64,000 bases of DNA from Acanthosepion pharaonis (Eukaryota; Mollusca; Cephalopoda; Sepiida; Sepiidae). The notes below the pieces were generated by a model. The model saw nothing but the letters and a program-made list of their open reading frames with translations, made no database searches and was not told the DNA's origin. The stretch covers positions 3,807,501-3,871,500 of the forward strand of contig CAHIKZ030001779.1 of NCBI GenBank assembly GCA_903632075.3, written 5' to 3'. Below, in pieces: positions 1 to 9,149 of the stretch (positions are counted from its first letter, which is position 1; each line of letters opens with the position of its first letter). The translations under genes and the position numbers were made by a program.

Positions 1-539
1 AACTTAGCTCTCCAAGAACCACTTGTTATTGAACTCTTTCAACAACTGACAGAAGATAAGCCAATATATACAACTTTCTTAAGTTTTCTCACACTCCCAA
101 CAATCTTCCCTGTCAACTATGTAGACCCTATCCTTTTGAGCTTTATCATATAATTAAGCATATATCTTCATCTATCAAAAAAAGAATAAGCACTAATTCA
201 GCAAGTCAAAAAATATTTTATGAATATAGCAATATCTATGATAAAGTTCTCAAGGATAGTGGCTATAAATGCCCAAAAATTAATTATGTAAAAAATAATA
301 ATAGAAACCAAAGAAAAAAATAAAAATAGAAAAATTATTTGGCATACACCTACATTCAACCAAAAAAAAAACTAACTAGCTACTTGTGTCATTGTATGAA
401 GTGACATCACGAAATGGCCATCACATGACCCATCTGACTTAATTCCACCAAAGTAATCACCTTCGGTATTATTACTAGTATTAATGATGTAGATTTCTAA
501 ATTTATTTCTTCATCTGTTCTTTTTGAATATTGACTCCT
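1..539. other. AT-rich sequence, nothing recognised
   Basis: No open frame, repeat or motif that I can support. It may be the 3' part of the minus-strand LINE fragment that starts at about 850, but I see no conserved residues here. Confidence 0.5.
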
Positions 540-850
540 TCTCTATTCAAGTAGCATCTTTTATAATTCATCCTTTGATTTTGATGTTAGTCAAATGTCA
601 TCAATAAATCATAGTTTATGTTCACTTCCATCCTTTCCCAGTTCATTTTTTCAACTTTCAAGACATGCTGTAAATAATTTAGGTTCCATTACTTTTCCAT
701 TCTTTATTTTATCTGTATATTTGTATAGTTGTAATTTTACTAAGCATATTCTTAATAAATGTGGTATAATTTTCATTAATATTCTGCTTTCATAATGACT
801 GGTGAGTGTTCAGAGTCAAATACCTTTTCATAGTTGACTAATTCCAAATA
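540..850 (-). pseudogene. LINE reverse transcriptase fragment (RTE-like)
   Basis: On the minus strand the pieces YEKVFDS and, further on, PKLFTACLES followed by KMNWE in a shifted frame match the palm region of RTE/'craniofacial-type' LINE reverse transcriptases. In that family YEKAFDS and the PKLFTA.LE block flank the active site. The catalytic YADD/FADD stretch that should follow is not recognisable, and the frame is broken by stops and at least one frameshift. It is a dead fragment without ends. Family placement is from memory of the motif order; the general call of LINE RT is the safer one. Confidence 0.55.
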
Positions 851-1109
851 AATTAGTTTGTTATATTGTTGTTATATTATATATCTGTTTATAGATGGTC
901 TGTCATTAAGTAACCACTCAGTGTGTGTAAAAGAGCCTGTTGTAATCATTCATTTTCAACACAAAAACTAAACCAAAAGAAAAATAGCAAAATAAAATAT
1001 GAAAATATTATTAAGCCTACAGTGAGGAATGATGTACTGATAACTTGTAAGAAAAATATATAATCTGCTGTATTACCATCTGTATTCATGGCATCCATTA
1101 AAATAGACC

Positions 1110-1260
1110 CCAATTTTTCTATTGATTTCTCAATAACTACAATCTTCAAAAATTTAAATAAAATGTCAATTGCCATCTTTTGTTCTTTTTGAACCCTGTT
1201 CCTTTTTTGTAATTTCCTCAATGCTCACCATTCCCAGTCTTCTCATTCTCTTGCTTGGTT
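1110..1260 (+). mobile_element. 3' tail of a Jockey-like LINE
   Basis: This stretch aligns by eye with 31,640-31,790, which is the 3' end of a Jockey-like LINE. The shared part covers the C-terminal coding tail (a TYNLQKFK-type motif, here NYNLQKF) and the pyrimidine-rich sequence after it. No upstream RT domain is attached. The right edge overlaps the mariner remnant that starts at about 1,235 on the other strand, so the exact junction is uncertain. Confidence 0.5.
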
Positions 1261-1560
1261 CCCTTCCACTTTTCAAAAGTCTGCAAAATCCTCTTTCTGG
1301 ATTGCCATCAAGTGCCTCATATACACCTTAATCTTATCCACAGTCTGAAATCTCCCTTTCACCAACACTTTTAGTTTGGAAAATGCAGAAGTCACAGGTA
1401 ACTAAATCTGGTCTGTAGTGAAGCTGACATACCTTGGTTTATGTGATATTTTGACAACAATACTTGCACAAGAATGAGTAGGCATATTGTAATGATGAAT
1501 GTCACTGTCACATAGTATACAAACTGTCTAACTGGTGACCAAGTAATTCCTATAGGTGAG
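1235..1560 (-). pseudogene. mariner transposase C-terminal fragment
   Basis: The minus strand carries, in order, a remnant of the HDNA.PH block (read as NMPTHSCASIVVK), then KLKVLVKGR, FQTVDKIK and MAIQKEDFADF. This is the usual order of the last third of a mariner transposase: the second catalytic D region, then FPKLK..L.G.RF, then AI....F...F..W. The final D of the DD(34)D triad lies in a decayed part and is not identifiable. Frames shift at least twice and no terminal inverted repeat is seen. A related but different mariner remnant is at 41.0-41.3 kb. Confidence 0.6.
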
Positions 1561-2687
1561 TGTCTGTTCACATATGCATAGTAAGATCACCTCTGATTGG
1601 TTAGAAAGATATATAATCTCCACACAACTATTTCTCAAAATATTCAAAGTAGATAGATATTTTCTGGACAGACCTAACAGAGGTGAATAGTAACAAAATT
1701 ATAATAGTGAATAATATATAAATTAATAAAAATAAGTTTCTCGACTACTGAAATGTTTTTGTAAAATTACATGAATTTTACAGTTGATTTACTACATAAG
1801 TTAAATATATTTGGCATAAATAATGGTTTGTCTTTACTTCAGACTTTGTTGAAGTCTATTTGTAAAGATATTCTGCCCACTCTCAATCATCATTTTGATG
1901 ATTTATAACTTTAAATGTCAGTGTGATACTGAATATATAGGCAGAACTAGTTAGAAGTTGGAAATGAGAATTGATCAGCACATACCAGCTAAGAACTGTA
2001 GAGGATAATATGAAAATTTATATATGCTTGTCAGGACATCCAAATTTATATTTTAATCTCATGCTAATCTGAAGTTAAATTTAATCTTGAATCAAAATAA
2101 GGTCATTAATATTTTGGTAATTATCATGTGTTGCTTTCAACATTAAAATAAACAACTAATTTAAAAGGAATCATTCCAAGATGGCTACACACTTTTAAAG
2201 TGAAAAGTAAAGAAAGAAAAAAGAAAAATGAGTAAAAAAGAAAGCCAAAGAAGAGGAAAAATAAATAAACTTAGTGAATATGAAGAAACATGAGAAAGAA
2301 AAATAAATTTAAAATAATATTGTAATGAAAAGAACAATGAAAGTAGAAAATAAAATTCCAACTTATTTAAATAATTCTTCACATGGGTTTAAAATGTTCC
2401 TCACAGTATCATTAACAATCTACAATAACATCAGATTCCATTCATTTCTTCTCAAAATATAAAGAAATTATTTTTACCAAAACCAAAGGGAACAAAATCT
2501 TCATTTTTTTTTAATCTAGTGGTTTTATGAATTCTTAAATAGAAATTAAATTTAAAAGACAGAAATTTTAGCAGTGAAGACAATCAAATTATATGACCAA
2601 TAAAACACTACAGAAAAGTTATAACACTTTTGCTGTAAAGAGAAACAAGAAAAGGCAATGAAATGAACAAATACACAGACAATATGC
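1561..2687. other. AT-rich sequence, nothing recognised
   Basis: Only short chance open frames. A purine-rich stretch at about 2,200-2,350 gives a hydrophobic frame on the other strand that is composition-driven, not a gene. Confidence 0.5.
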
Positions 2688-2912
2688 TCAAAGACCAGCA
2701 AAAATATATGTGGGTAGGGCTCTCATATGTGTGGTGTCTTTTTTAGCAATATCTGTCATTTTACTATCACTTCCTTTCCTTGTTCTGCCATCCATACAAA
2801 AGCTCATTAGGAAAGTTACTTGTTGCTTTCCTTTTTCTCTTTTGTCTTCAATATATCCTATGAGTCTCAAGTTATCCAGGCCATCTTTTCTCATATGACC
2901 CAGAAACTTCAA
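2688..2912 (-). pseudogene. LINE C-terminal fragment (RTE/craniofacial-type)
   Basis: A 74-residue open frame contains KFLGHMRKDGLDNLRLIGYI followed by KGKQQVTFL. This matches the C-terminal, post-RT region of a widespread invertebrate LINE family whose consensus reads like FLGHVMRK.GLENL...GYIEGKR.RG.QR.T.L. The upstream RT domain is not attached and the frame decays beyond 2,912. It is probably the same family as the RT fragment at 43.8-44.3 kb, where the domain just before this one is kept. Confidence 0.6.
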
Positions 2913-4019
2913 CTATCTAAATATTATATACAATTGTCCATTTTTCTTCTGTTTTATAGGAGGCCCTGTAGTTTTCTTTCTATATCTGCCTTCAACACAC
3001 AGTCACTTACATATCTTACAGTGTTAAGATTGTGCCAACTGAAAATAAATCCTGGTAAAACCCCTAGTTCCCTTAAGATAGCCTCACTGTAAATATTGAA
3101 TAAATCTAGTGAGAAGGTATCCTTGTCTTGTGCCCTATTTTATTTTAATTTTTAGTCAATTCATTTTTCTATCTCTTATGCAGGCAGTTTGCTTCAAGTA
3201 TGTTCTGGATTATTCTGACAGATGGAGTTCACTCCAGTTAAAAAACAAGAGAAAAAAACATTAACCATAAATATTTTGTTAAAAAGTTTCTAAATATTTG
3301 TGAATGAAAAATCATTACAATGTCATAATATTATTGGTGTTTAATAATAATATAATATTTAATAATATTACATTATATAATTATTGTATCAAATAAGAAA
3401 AAAACAGTTAAAAAGTTTTTAAAAAATCAAAACCAATGACCGGTTACCTTTAGTATTAAAACTTGTTTTGTTTCTGCAGTGTATTTAATCAAATGAACGC
3501 ATGTTTGGTTGAACAAACTGTAGCTTTTTTGTTCTGCTATCTCATTCATGCTGCATATAAATAAACGTTTATGCAATTATATAATATAAATTTTCATTTT
3601 AAATGTAAGAGATGCAACAAAAATTTTAGTAGAAAGTTATTTTCTTCTACTCACTTAAAATAAAAGATTTAAAAATTAAACTTAATATGCTTTCTTGCAG
3701 TTACAGACTGTATTATTTCCTTTGTTCCATTTTTATAAGTATATAAATCTGTTAAATGCCCAAAACAACAAGGGAAGTGAAAACATCAAAATCCATTCTT
3801 ACCACTTCAAAAGGCAGGAAAGACAAATAAGTATAGAAATCAGAAATTGCTAGTCCAAGAAGCAAAATAAAATACAGTCAATAAATCCAACTTACAGATT
3901 CTAACACAGTGAACTCACTCTTCCTCATGAACCAAAAATATACCTTCCTCATCAAGAAACGGTCTCTGTAGTTACATTTTTTAAGAACCTTCTGACTCTT
4001 CAAATTTATACCCTCTTAC
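2913..4019. other. AT-rich sequence, nothing firm
   Basis: The part to about 3,240 could be the decayed upstream part of the minus-strand LINE at 2,688-2,912, but I cannot follow a frame. The rest is AT-rich with runs of A and T and no recognisable features. Confidence 0.4.
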
Positions 4020-4860
4020 ATCATTTTGAAAAAGTACTAAATGCTCTAATCAATGCCAAATTGGTTAAGCATTTTACTTCACATGACCTCCTTTCAGATA
4101 AATGATATGGTTTCTCTTTCACTGCTGATTTGTTAACAGTCATCACTGAGTTTGTCTATCAAGCTTTAGATAAGATTGGTGAAGCTCAGTCTATGGCTCT
4201 AGATATCTTAAAGGTATTAAACAGAATTTAGAATGCTGACCTTTTCCACATATTCAAGAACTATGGTGTCTCTGGATGAACATTTAGCTTAATCCAACTG
4301 TTCCTAACAAATCATGTAATGAATGTCATGTTGAATGGGCATACTTCAAGATCATTTCATATTAATGCAAGAGTCCACCTGAGATCTATACTTACACAGT
4401 CTCTGATCTTCATCAATGAATTTCCAGATGTCATCAGTTCCAAACTAGGTATTCATGCTTATGACAAAACTGTTTGCACCTGTCTTAGTAGCAAGTTCAA
4501 CAGATCTAGCAAAGTAGAATGGGTGACTGCTCTCAAAAAGGACCCCCAATAAGTGATTAAATGGGGCAAGGAGTAGCTTGTAAATTTGAATACCTCCAAA
4601 ACAAAATGGATTTTAGTTAATCACTACAGAGAATTTTTTTCTTGCCTACCATCAGAATTGCTGATGCAAAACTCCAGGAGAGCAACACTTTGTGCCTTCT
4701 TGGGGGTCACATTTGACACTGACAACAGAAAAATTAAAGGGGTAATAAGTAAAATAAAGTGGATTGGCCAGTAAGAAAATATTTGGAATACCTGTGAATT
4801 TAAATAGAGAGAAAAGGTGTCAAATATTAAGAACATTAGTTAAAGATATGGAAACCATCA
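4020..4860 (+). pseudogene. Jockey-like LINE reverse transcriptase fragment
   Basis: In plus-strand order one reads FEKVLNALIN, LTVITEF, ALDILKVLNRI (normally ALDISKAFDR), YGVSG, NVMLNGHTSRSFHINA, then LIFINEFPDVISS, LGIHAYDKTV, LVNLNTSKTK and FLGVTFDTD. This is the RT core of a Jockey-type LINE from fingers to thumb. The active-site YADD is degraded to AYDK. The GVPQGSILGP turn is also damaged. Several in-frame stops separate the pieces. Members of the same family occur at 1.1 kb, 11.2-12.0 kb (minus) and 31.0-31.85 kb. Neither the endonuclease domain nor the 3' end is attached. Confidence 0.75.
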
Positions 4861-5410
4861 AACTTGTCAAATACCACAAAAAAGTAATTTACAATGCAAT
4901 TTAACCCAATTAAATAAATTCATGTCTTTTCTAAGGGAATTAGTGTGAAGTAAAAGCCTGCCAATTCTGTTGTTTGTACTATAGATAGAGAAATATGAAT
5001 GTCTACAGATAGAGAATGGGGTATGTATGTGTTCATCAGTTTTAGTGTGCTATTATTGTCATTGTCTGCTTTGTCATATGACAGGAAAAATGTTTTTTTG
5101 GAATAATCACTATGCTCATCTGCTATGACTGATTGATTTATGTGAAAGCTTTCAATTGTCATCTCTTAAAATCACTTGATTTATTTCTTGGACAATGTAA
5201 TCAGAAACAATTCAAAAAGCTAAAATAATTTCTAATTTCTAATTTCTTTTCAATCTTTTCTTTGTAACAAGCTTAGATAATTCACAATTCAATGACAATG
5301 CACACATGCAAAGCAGCAAATGTGTGTAAATGTATAAATAGTGTATATAATAGTGCACTTGCATATGAATGAATAGTGTTTATATCTGTGTGAATACTGA
5401 ATATATCTAC
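4861..5410. other. AT-rich sequence, nothing recognised
   Basis: No coding potential or repeats beyond short direct copies of 'aatttct' at about 5,230. Confidence 0.5.
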
Positions 5411-5425
5411 ATCCATCCATCCATC

Positions 5426-5472
<47 letters not shown>
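5411..5472. repeat. (CATC)n-(CA)n-(TA)n compound microsatellite
   Basis: Four CATC units run into CA and then TA dinucleotides. A second (CA)n/(TA)n patch lies at about 5,578-5,608. Open frames across it are composition artefacts. Confidence 0.95.
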
Positions 5473-5475
<3 letters not shown>

Positions 5476-5787
5476 TACAAGCACATACAAATCTATATAT
5501 CTGGGTATGTACATGTGTACTTAGTTTGCAGTTCATACACCTTTCATTCACACACATTTACATGTATATTTCATATATACACACACACACACATATAGAT
5601 ATATATGCTCCTGAAAAATTTATTTCGGTTGAGCTCTCTGGGGAGGAAGTGTGAGTTTGTAAACAGTGACTACTATGGCTAATAATGCAAGACTCTTCAG
5701 TAAATCGAATTGAGTTCTCTCAGTCACTGTGTGTTTATCTAAAAAATAAATACACTTAAATTCGCCTTTATCCCTGCCGTGCGCCAA

Positions 5788-5839
5788 TGGCTTAGTGGTA
5801 GAATCCCCGACTGACGCCCATTCAGTCGGGTTTTGATCC
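5788..5839 (+). promoter_or_regulatory. internal pol III promoter (A box and B box)
   Basis: A box TGGCTTAGTGG at 5,788-5,798 fits the consensus TRGCNNAGYNGG. B box GGTTTTGATCC at 5,829-5,839 differs from GGTTCRANNCC at one place. The spacing is typical of tRNA genes and SINEs. Confidence 0.75.
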
Positions 5840-5864
5840 TAGCTAGAGGCAACCGGACGTCTAG

Positions 5865-5907
5865 CCACACTGATGAGCTGTGATACAGCGAAACAGTCTG
5901 TCTGTGG
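5865..5907 (+). ncRNA. hammerhead ribozyme, type I layout, consensus core
   Basis: All three parts of the motif are present. Stem I is CCACA (5,865-5,869) pairing with TGTGG (5,903-5,907). The core is CTGATGA (5,870-5,876). Stem II is GCTGT-GAT-ACAGC (5,877-5,889), with the conserved G10.1-C11.1 pair. The second core is GAA (5,890-5,892). The short stem III is A15.1-C15.2 with G16.2-U16.1, enclosing AGTCT. The cleavage triplet GTC (5,900-5,902) lies directly before stem I, so the predicted cut is after C5902. Every conserved position of the hammerhead core is matched. A two- to three-pair stem III is like that in hammerheads of Penelope-like elements, schistosome SINEs and other animal retroelements. 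Activity was not tested. Confidence 0.85.
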
Positions 5908-5910
5908 ATG

Positions 5911-5953
<43 letters not shown>

Positions 5954-6123
5954 GAGTATATAAACAATATAAAATATGAGTACAATCATAAATAAATACA
6001 TACAACCAAGTAAATATATACATACTTCCACACATATTTGGTTGCTGTTCAATGAAAGACCGTTTTTAAAGAACTTTCATTGGTCTTCAACCAAATGTAT
6101 ATAAATGGTAAATTGGTGCCCAA

Positions 6124-6124
6124 T

Positions 6125-6194
<70 letters not shown>

Positions 6195-6208
6195 AGAGAG
6201 AGAGAGAT
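6124..6208. repeat. (CT)n-(TA)n-(TG)n-(AG)n compound microsatellite
   Basis: Four dinucleotide blocks follow one another. The outer CT and AG blocks are complementary, so the locus can fold back on itself. Confidence 0.95.
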
Positions 6209-7033
6209 ATGCACACAAACTTGTATTTTATACATATTTATGAGTATTTATGTATACTGCAGTGGCTGTATGTTTGCACGTATAAAAATCTATGATGTAG
6301 TAATTTGAATTTGGTGCATTGCATATTTAAGTAACTGGATAAGTCTGGTCATGTCTTGATCTGTGTATTCAAGTATATGTGTGGATGTGAATTCTAGGAA
6401 CTATAATAAAACATATGGACACTTGTTTTCATTTATATATGTCTTCACATGTATATTTCATATGTATATGTGCTCCTGTGCCTAAAAGCAGAAGAAGGTA
6501 GCAGAAACATTTTTAAATTTGGAACAATATTCAAGAAAACATCTTTAATAATTTTCAAAGGAATTGAATTTACTCAGTTGAAGAAAAAAGAAAAAGCTGT
6601 GTAAAAGAGGCCAAAATGAACTCCCTCCCACCATTTCTTGTCCCTGATTTGTTTCTCTTCAACAAAATATAAAGAAGAAATATTTTATATGAATCTGTAG
6701 ATTTCTCATTTGAAATGAATTCTCTCAGTGCAAAGGCAATGATGCACTGAACACTCCTTGTTCAAAATAAAGAGCAACAAATTCAGACAATGAAATTGCA
6801 GTCAGACAAGCCATGTGAGATTCCAAATGAATGCTTATTATCAACCCTTTTGGCACTGAAGGATATGCCTCCCAAGAGTGAGGCCCTTTCATTGAACAAC
6901 TTAAAGAAATTGGTTCAAAGAGAAAGTCCTTTTATCTACCAAAGCTGAATTTATTTATTGCTCTTCAGGTTAGGTTGACCCCTGAGCTTCTAAAAAGAAA
7001 AGATTCTTCCTTTTTTATTCTGTTATTATTACA
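6209..7033. other. AT-rich sequence, nothing recognised
   Basis: No supported feature. Confidence 0.5.
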
Positions 7034-7500
7034 GTAGGGAAAATAAGTATTTCATCCCTTGCTGATTTTCTGAGTTTGCCACTTTACAAAAATACAAATG
7101 GCCCATAATTTTCAGGGTAGGTATGTCTTGAAAGTGAGAGATAGAATATAAAAAAAATTCTAGAAAACCCATGCAAGATCTCCCAAAGTGGAGTGAACCT
7201 GATGATGAGAAAGGTGAGGAAACAACCCCAGAACTATGCGGCAAGAGCTTATTGATGATCTCAAGGCAGCTGGGACAACAGTCACCAAGATCACCATTAG
7301 TAACACATTATGTTGTAATGGACTAAAATCATGTAGTGCCCACAAGGTCCCCCTACTGAAGAAGACACATGTACATGCCCATCAGAAGTTTGCAAATGAG
7401 CACCTGGATGATTCAGAGGAGGGCTGGGAGAAAGTGCTGTTGTCAGACGAGACGAAAATTGAGCTTTTAGTCATCAACTCTTTGTGGGTGGTCTTACTCA
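7034..7500 (+). mobile_element. truncated Tc1-like transposon
   Basis: The left end begins CAGTAGGGAAAATAAGTATT and continues through a TTTGCTGATTTTCTG-like stretch to a GTGAGAGATAGAAT-like block. These are the terminal sequences of the Tc1 family well known from fish genomes, where the consensus begins CAGTGAGGGAAAAAAGTATT. A coding part follows: RQELIDDLKAAGTTVTK, GLKSCSAHKVPLLKK, FANEHLDDSEE, and SDETKIELL with the first catalytic D of the DDE triad. Compared with the family, the region between the terminal repeat and about 7,190 has lost most of the N-terminal helix-turn-helix. The element stops just after SDETKIE, so the remaining catalytic residues and the right terminal repeat are gone. 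It ends where the Penelope-like fragment begins. Confidence 0.8.
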
Positions 7501-7956
7501 GAAGGGGTGTCTGCAAAGTGTCAAATCACTTTTGAAGGTCATCTGAATGTTTTTTGTATTTTTTTTTGATAATCTGAATGTTTTTTGTATTTTCTCTGAT
7601 AATCTCTTCATATAGGGTAGACAGACCAAAGCTGTTTTCTGAATGTTGTTATCCTCTTGTACCCTTCTATCCCAGTTTGTTGAAGCTGCTGCTATGTACT
7701 CAGGGTAGTTGTTACATTGTAGGATATTGCTTATACTGACCATTTCTTGTTCATAAGTCTCTGGATTTCCACTTATGACTTTTGCTTGATGGTGTAAGCA
7801 CTGGATGGTTACTTTCTTCACTCTGTAGAGGTGGTGTGAGTTGAAGTTGAGGTATTGTTCAGTGAATGTTGGCTTGTGGTATAGAGATGTCTTAAACCCA
7901 TGCTCTGTTTGAGATATTAGTATGTGCAAGTTTATTTTTGTTTTTTCTCTCTCCAT
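7498..7956 (-). pseudogene. Penelope-like element fragment (end of RT and linker)
   Basis: A 152-residue frame reads GFKTSLYHKPTFTEQYLNFN, SHHLYRVKK, then NNYPEYI and TALVCLPYMKRLSEKIQK. This is the stretch between the reverse transcriptase core and the C-terminal GIY-YIG endonuclease in Penelope-like elements. There the consensus is FKTS.YRKPTFTG.YLNF.S.HP...K and a later CLPY..G.SE.I. The RT catalytic motif upstream (beyond 7,956) and the GIY-YIG domain downstream are missing. Near its downstream end a 31- to 32-bp unit (CTGAATGTTTTTTGTATTTT) is tandemly doubled at about 7,548-7,608. The fragment abuts the truncated Tc1. Confidence 0.75.
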
Positions 7957-8454
7957 TATGAACAGATCATTAGGTCATAATTTTGATGATTCTATTATAT
8001 TTTTCCTGATATCCTTTTGCTTAATCTTAATTGGAAAATCCTATGTGAATCCTGCTTAGATAGTTGAAGTATCAAATATTGGTCTTTCTTTCATATGGCA
8101 ATAGTCTGAAAACCAAGTGAAAATGAATTCTTTCGATTTACTTATTTAATCATGTTTTGATTATTACAATTAGAGCAAAAACTAGAATCAAAGATTTGAA
8201 AGAAATGAAACCTTAAAGGCAATCACTCCTTTTCATGTTTATATTAATTGTTCTATATAGATCATAATGTGGTGATAGTACAAGAAAAGTGATCAGAATA
8301 GACAGCAAAAATTGAAGAGACAACTTTTACCAAAGCAAAATCAATAGGAAATGTCCAGAATTTAAAGCACAGTTTATTGCTACATTAGTGCCATTCTTGT
8401 TACATTGAATTCATACCAATATAAAAATGGTATACCTACAAAGGACCAATATAA
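7957..8454. other. AT-rich sequence, nothing recognised
   Basis: No supported feature. Confidence 0.5.
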
Positions 8455-9149
8455 TCATACTTATTATAAAACCCATGTTGTGTGTGTGTGTGTGTGTTCG
8501 TTTATATATTGGATCGGATTTTCTACATTTTTCAACCGATTTCAACAAAACTTCACAGGACTACGTAAAATTACGTTGAGGTGGTTCTGACAGTGCCAAA
8601 AATTGGAAAAACACAATTGTTTTTGCACGAAATCAATTTGAAAACACGATTAAGAGGCATCGCTTTTGTGGAATGAAAGGGGGACAACTCATATAGAGAT
8701 ATACTTATTATAAAACCCAGGTTGTTTGTGTGTGTGTGTGTGTGTGTTCCTTTATATATGGGATCGGATTTCCGACATTTTTCAACTGATTTCAACAAAA
8801 CTTCACTTGTTTTTTGGCAGGTAGTGTTTCTTATTGTCTTGCACACTTTTTTCTTTATTTTTACATTCAGAATGCTTTAAAAATTCCATTTACAAGGCTA
8901 TTGTTTATAATAAAATTCTATTCAATCGGTAGACTCATAACGATTGAAAACAATGTTTTTGTTTGAGTTTGGGTTTGACCAATTCGTAAAAAAAAAAAAA
9001 ACAAAACAAAAAAAACTAATTAAGACATGCATGTCCATCAACCTTAAACAATAATCTTTGTCAATTTTATTTTTCAGTCTTTATGATGGTCGATACTTGA
9101 TCTATCTCTTACTGTTACATCCCCGGGCAATGCCGGGCTCTACTGCTAG
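8455..9149 (+). mobile_element. non-autonomous Helitron (~695 bp)
   Basis: The 3' end has the Helitron signature: a short GC hairpin (CCCGG-GCAATG-CCGGG, 9,122-9,138) followed ten or so bases later by CTAG, with T next (9,150). The 5' end begins TC after an A (8,454). It continues TCATACTTATTATAAAACCC and then (GT)n, which is the common start of mollusc Helitron-like repeats. Insertion between A and T fits. A second copy of the 5' start lies inside at about 8,700, with its own (GT)n and the same ATCGGATTT...ACATTTTTCAAC...TTTCAACAAAACTTCAC sequence. The 5' about 245 bp is thus tandemly doubled. There is no Rep/helicase coding. Confidence 0.75.
8478..8498. repeat. (GT)n, with a second (GT)n at 8,724-8,748
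   Basis: Short GT runs that follow each of the two 5' starts of the Helitron. Confidence 0.9.

Larger units (their letters stand above)
5776..5951 (+). mobile_element. tRNA-derived SINE containing a hammerhead ribozyme
   Basis: The head is tRNA-like, with a near-perfect pol III A box (TGGCTTAGTGG) and a B box (GGTTTTGATCC) 30 bases further on. Between them is a strong stem, CCCGACTGA paired with TCAGTCGGG, in the anticodon-arm position. A short linker leads to a complete hammerhead ribozyme (5,865-5,907), then GATGACA and a (TA)n tail that ends the element. All parts are on the plus strand in the order expected for one short pol III transcript. The tRNA head resembles tRNA-Gly (GGTTCAGTGGTAGAAT-like D arm), but the acceptor stem does not close, so it is a SINE head and not a working tRNA gene. 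The left end is set only by where the tRNA similarity begins. No target duplication was found because the right end is microsatellite. Confidence 0.8.

Noticed and set aside
5776..5860. A working tRNA gene
   Set aside because: A and B boxes and one arm are good, but the acceptor stem does not close, the 'anticodon' arm is too long (9 bp) and a ribozyme and (TA)n tail follow. A SINE head explains it better.
5282..6308. Several 60-98 residue open frames full of YIYIYIY or CVCVC
   Set aside because: They are translations of (TA)n and (CA)n microsatellites. One of them also runs through the SINE in antisense. No coding evidence.
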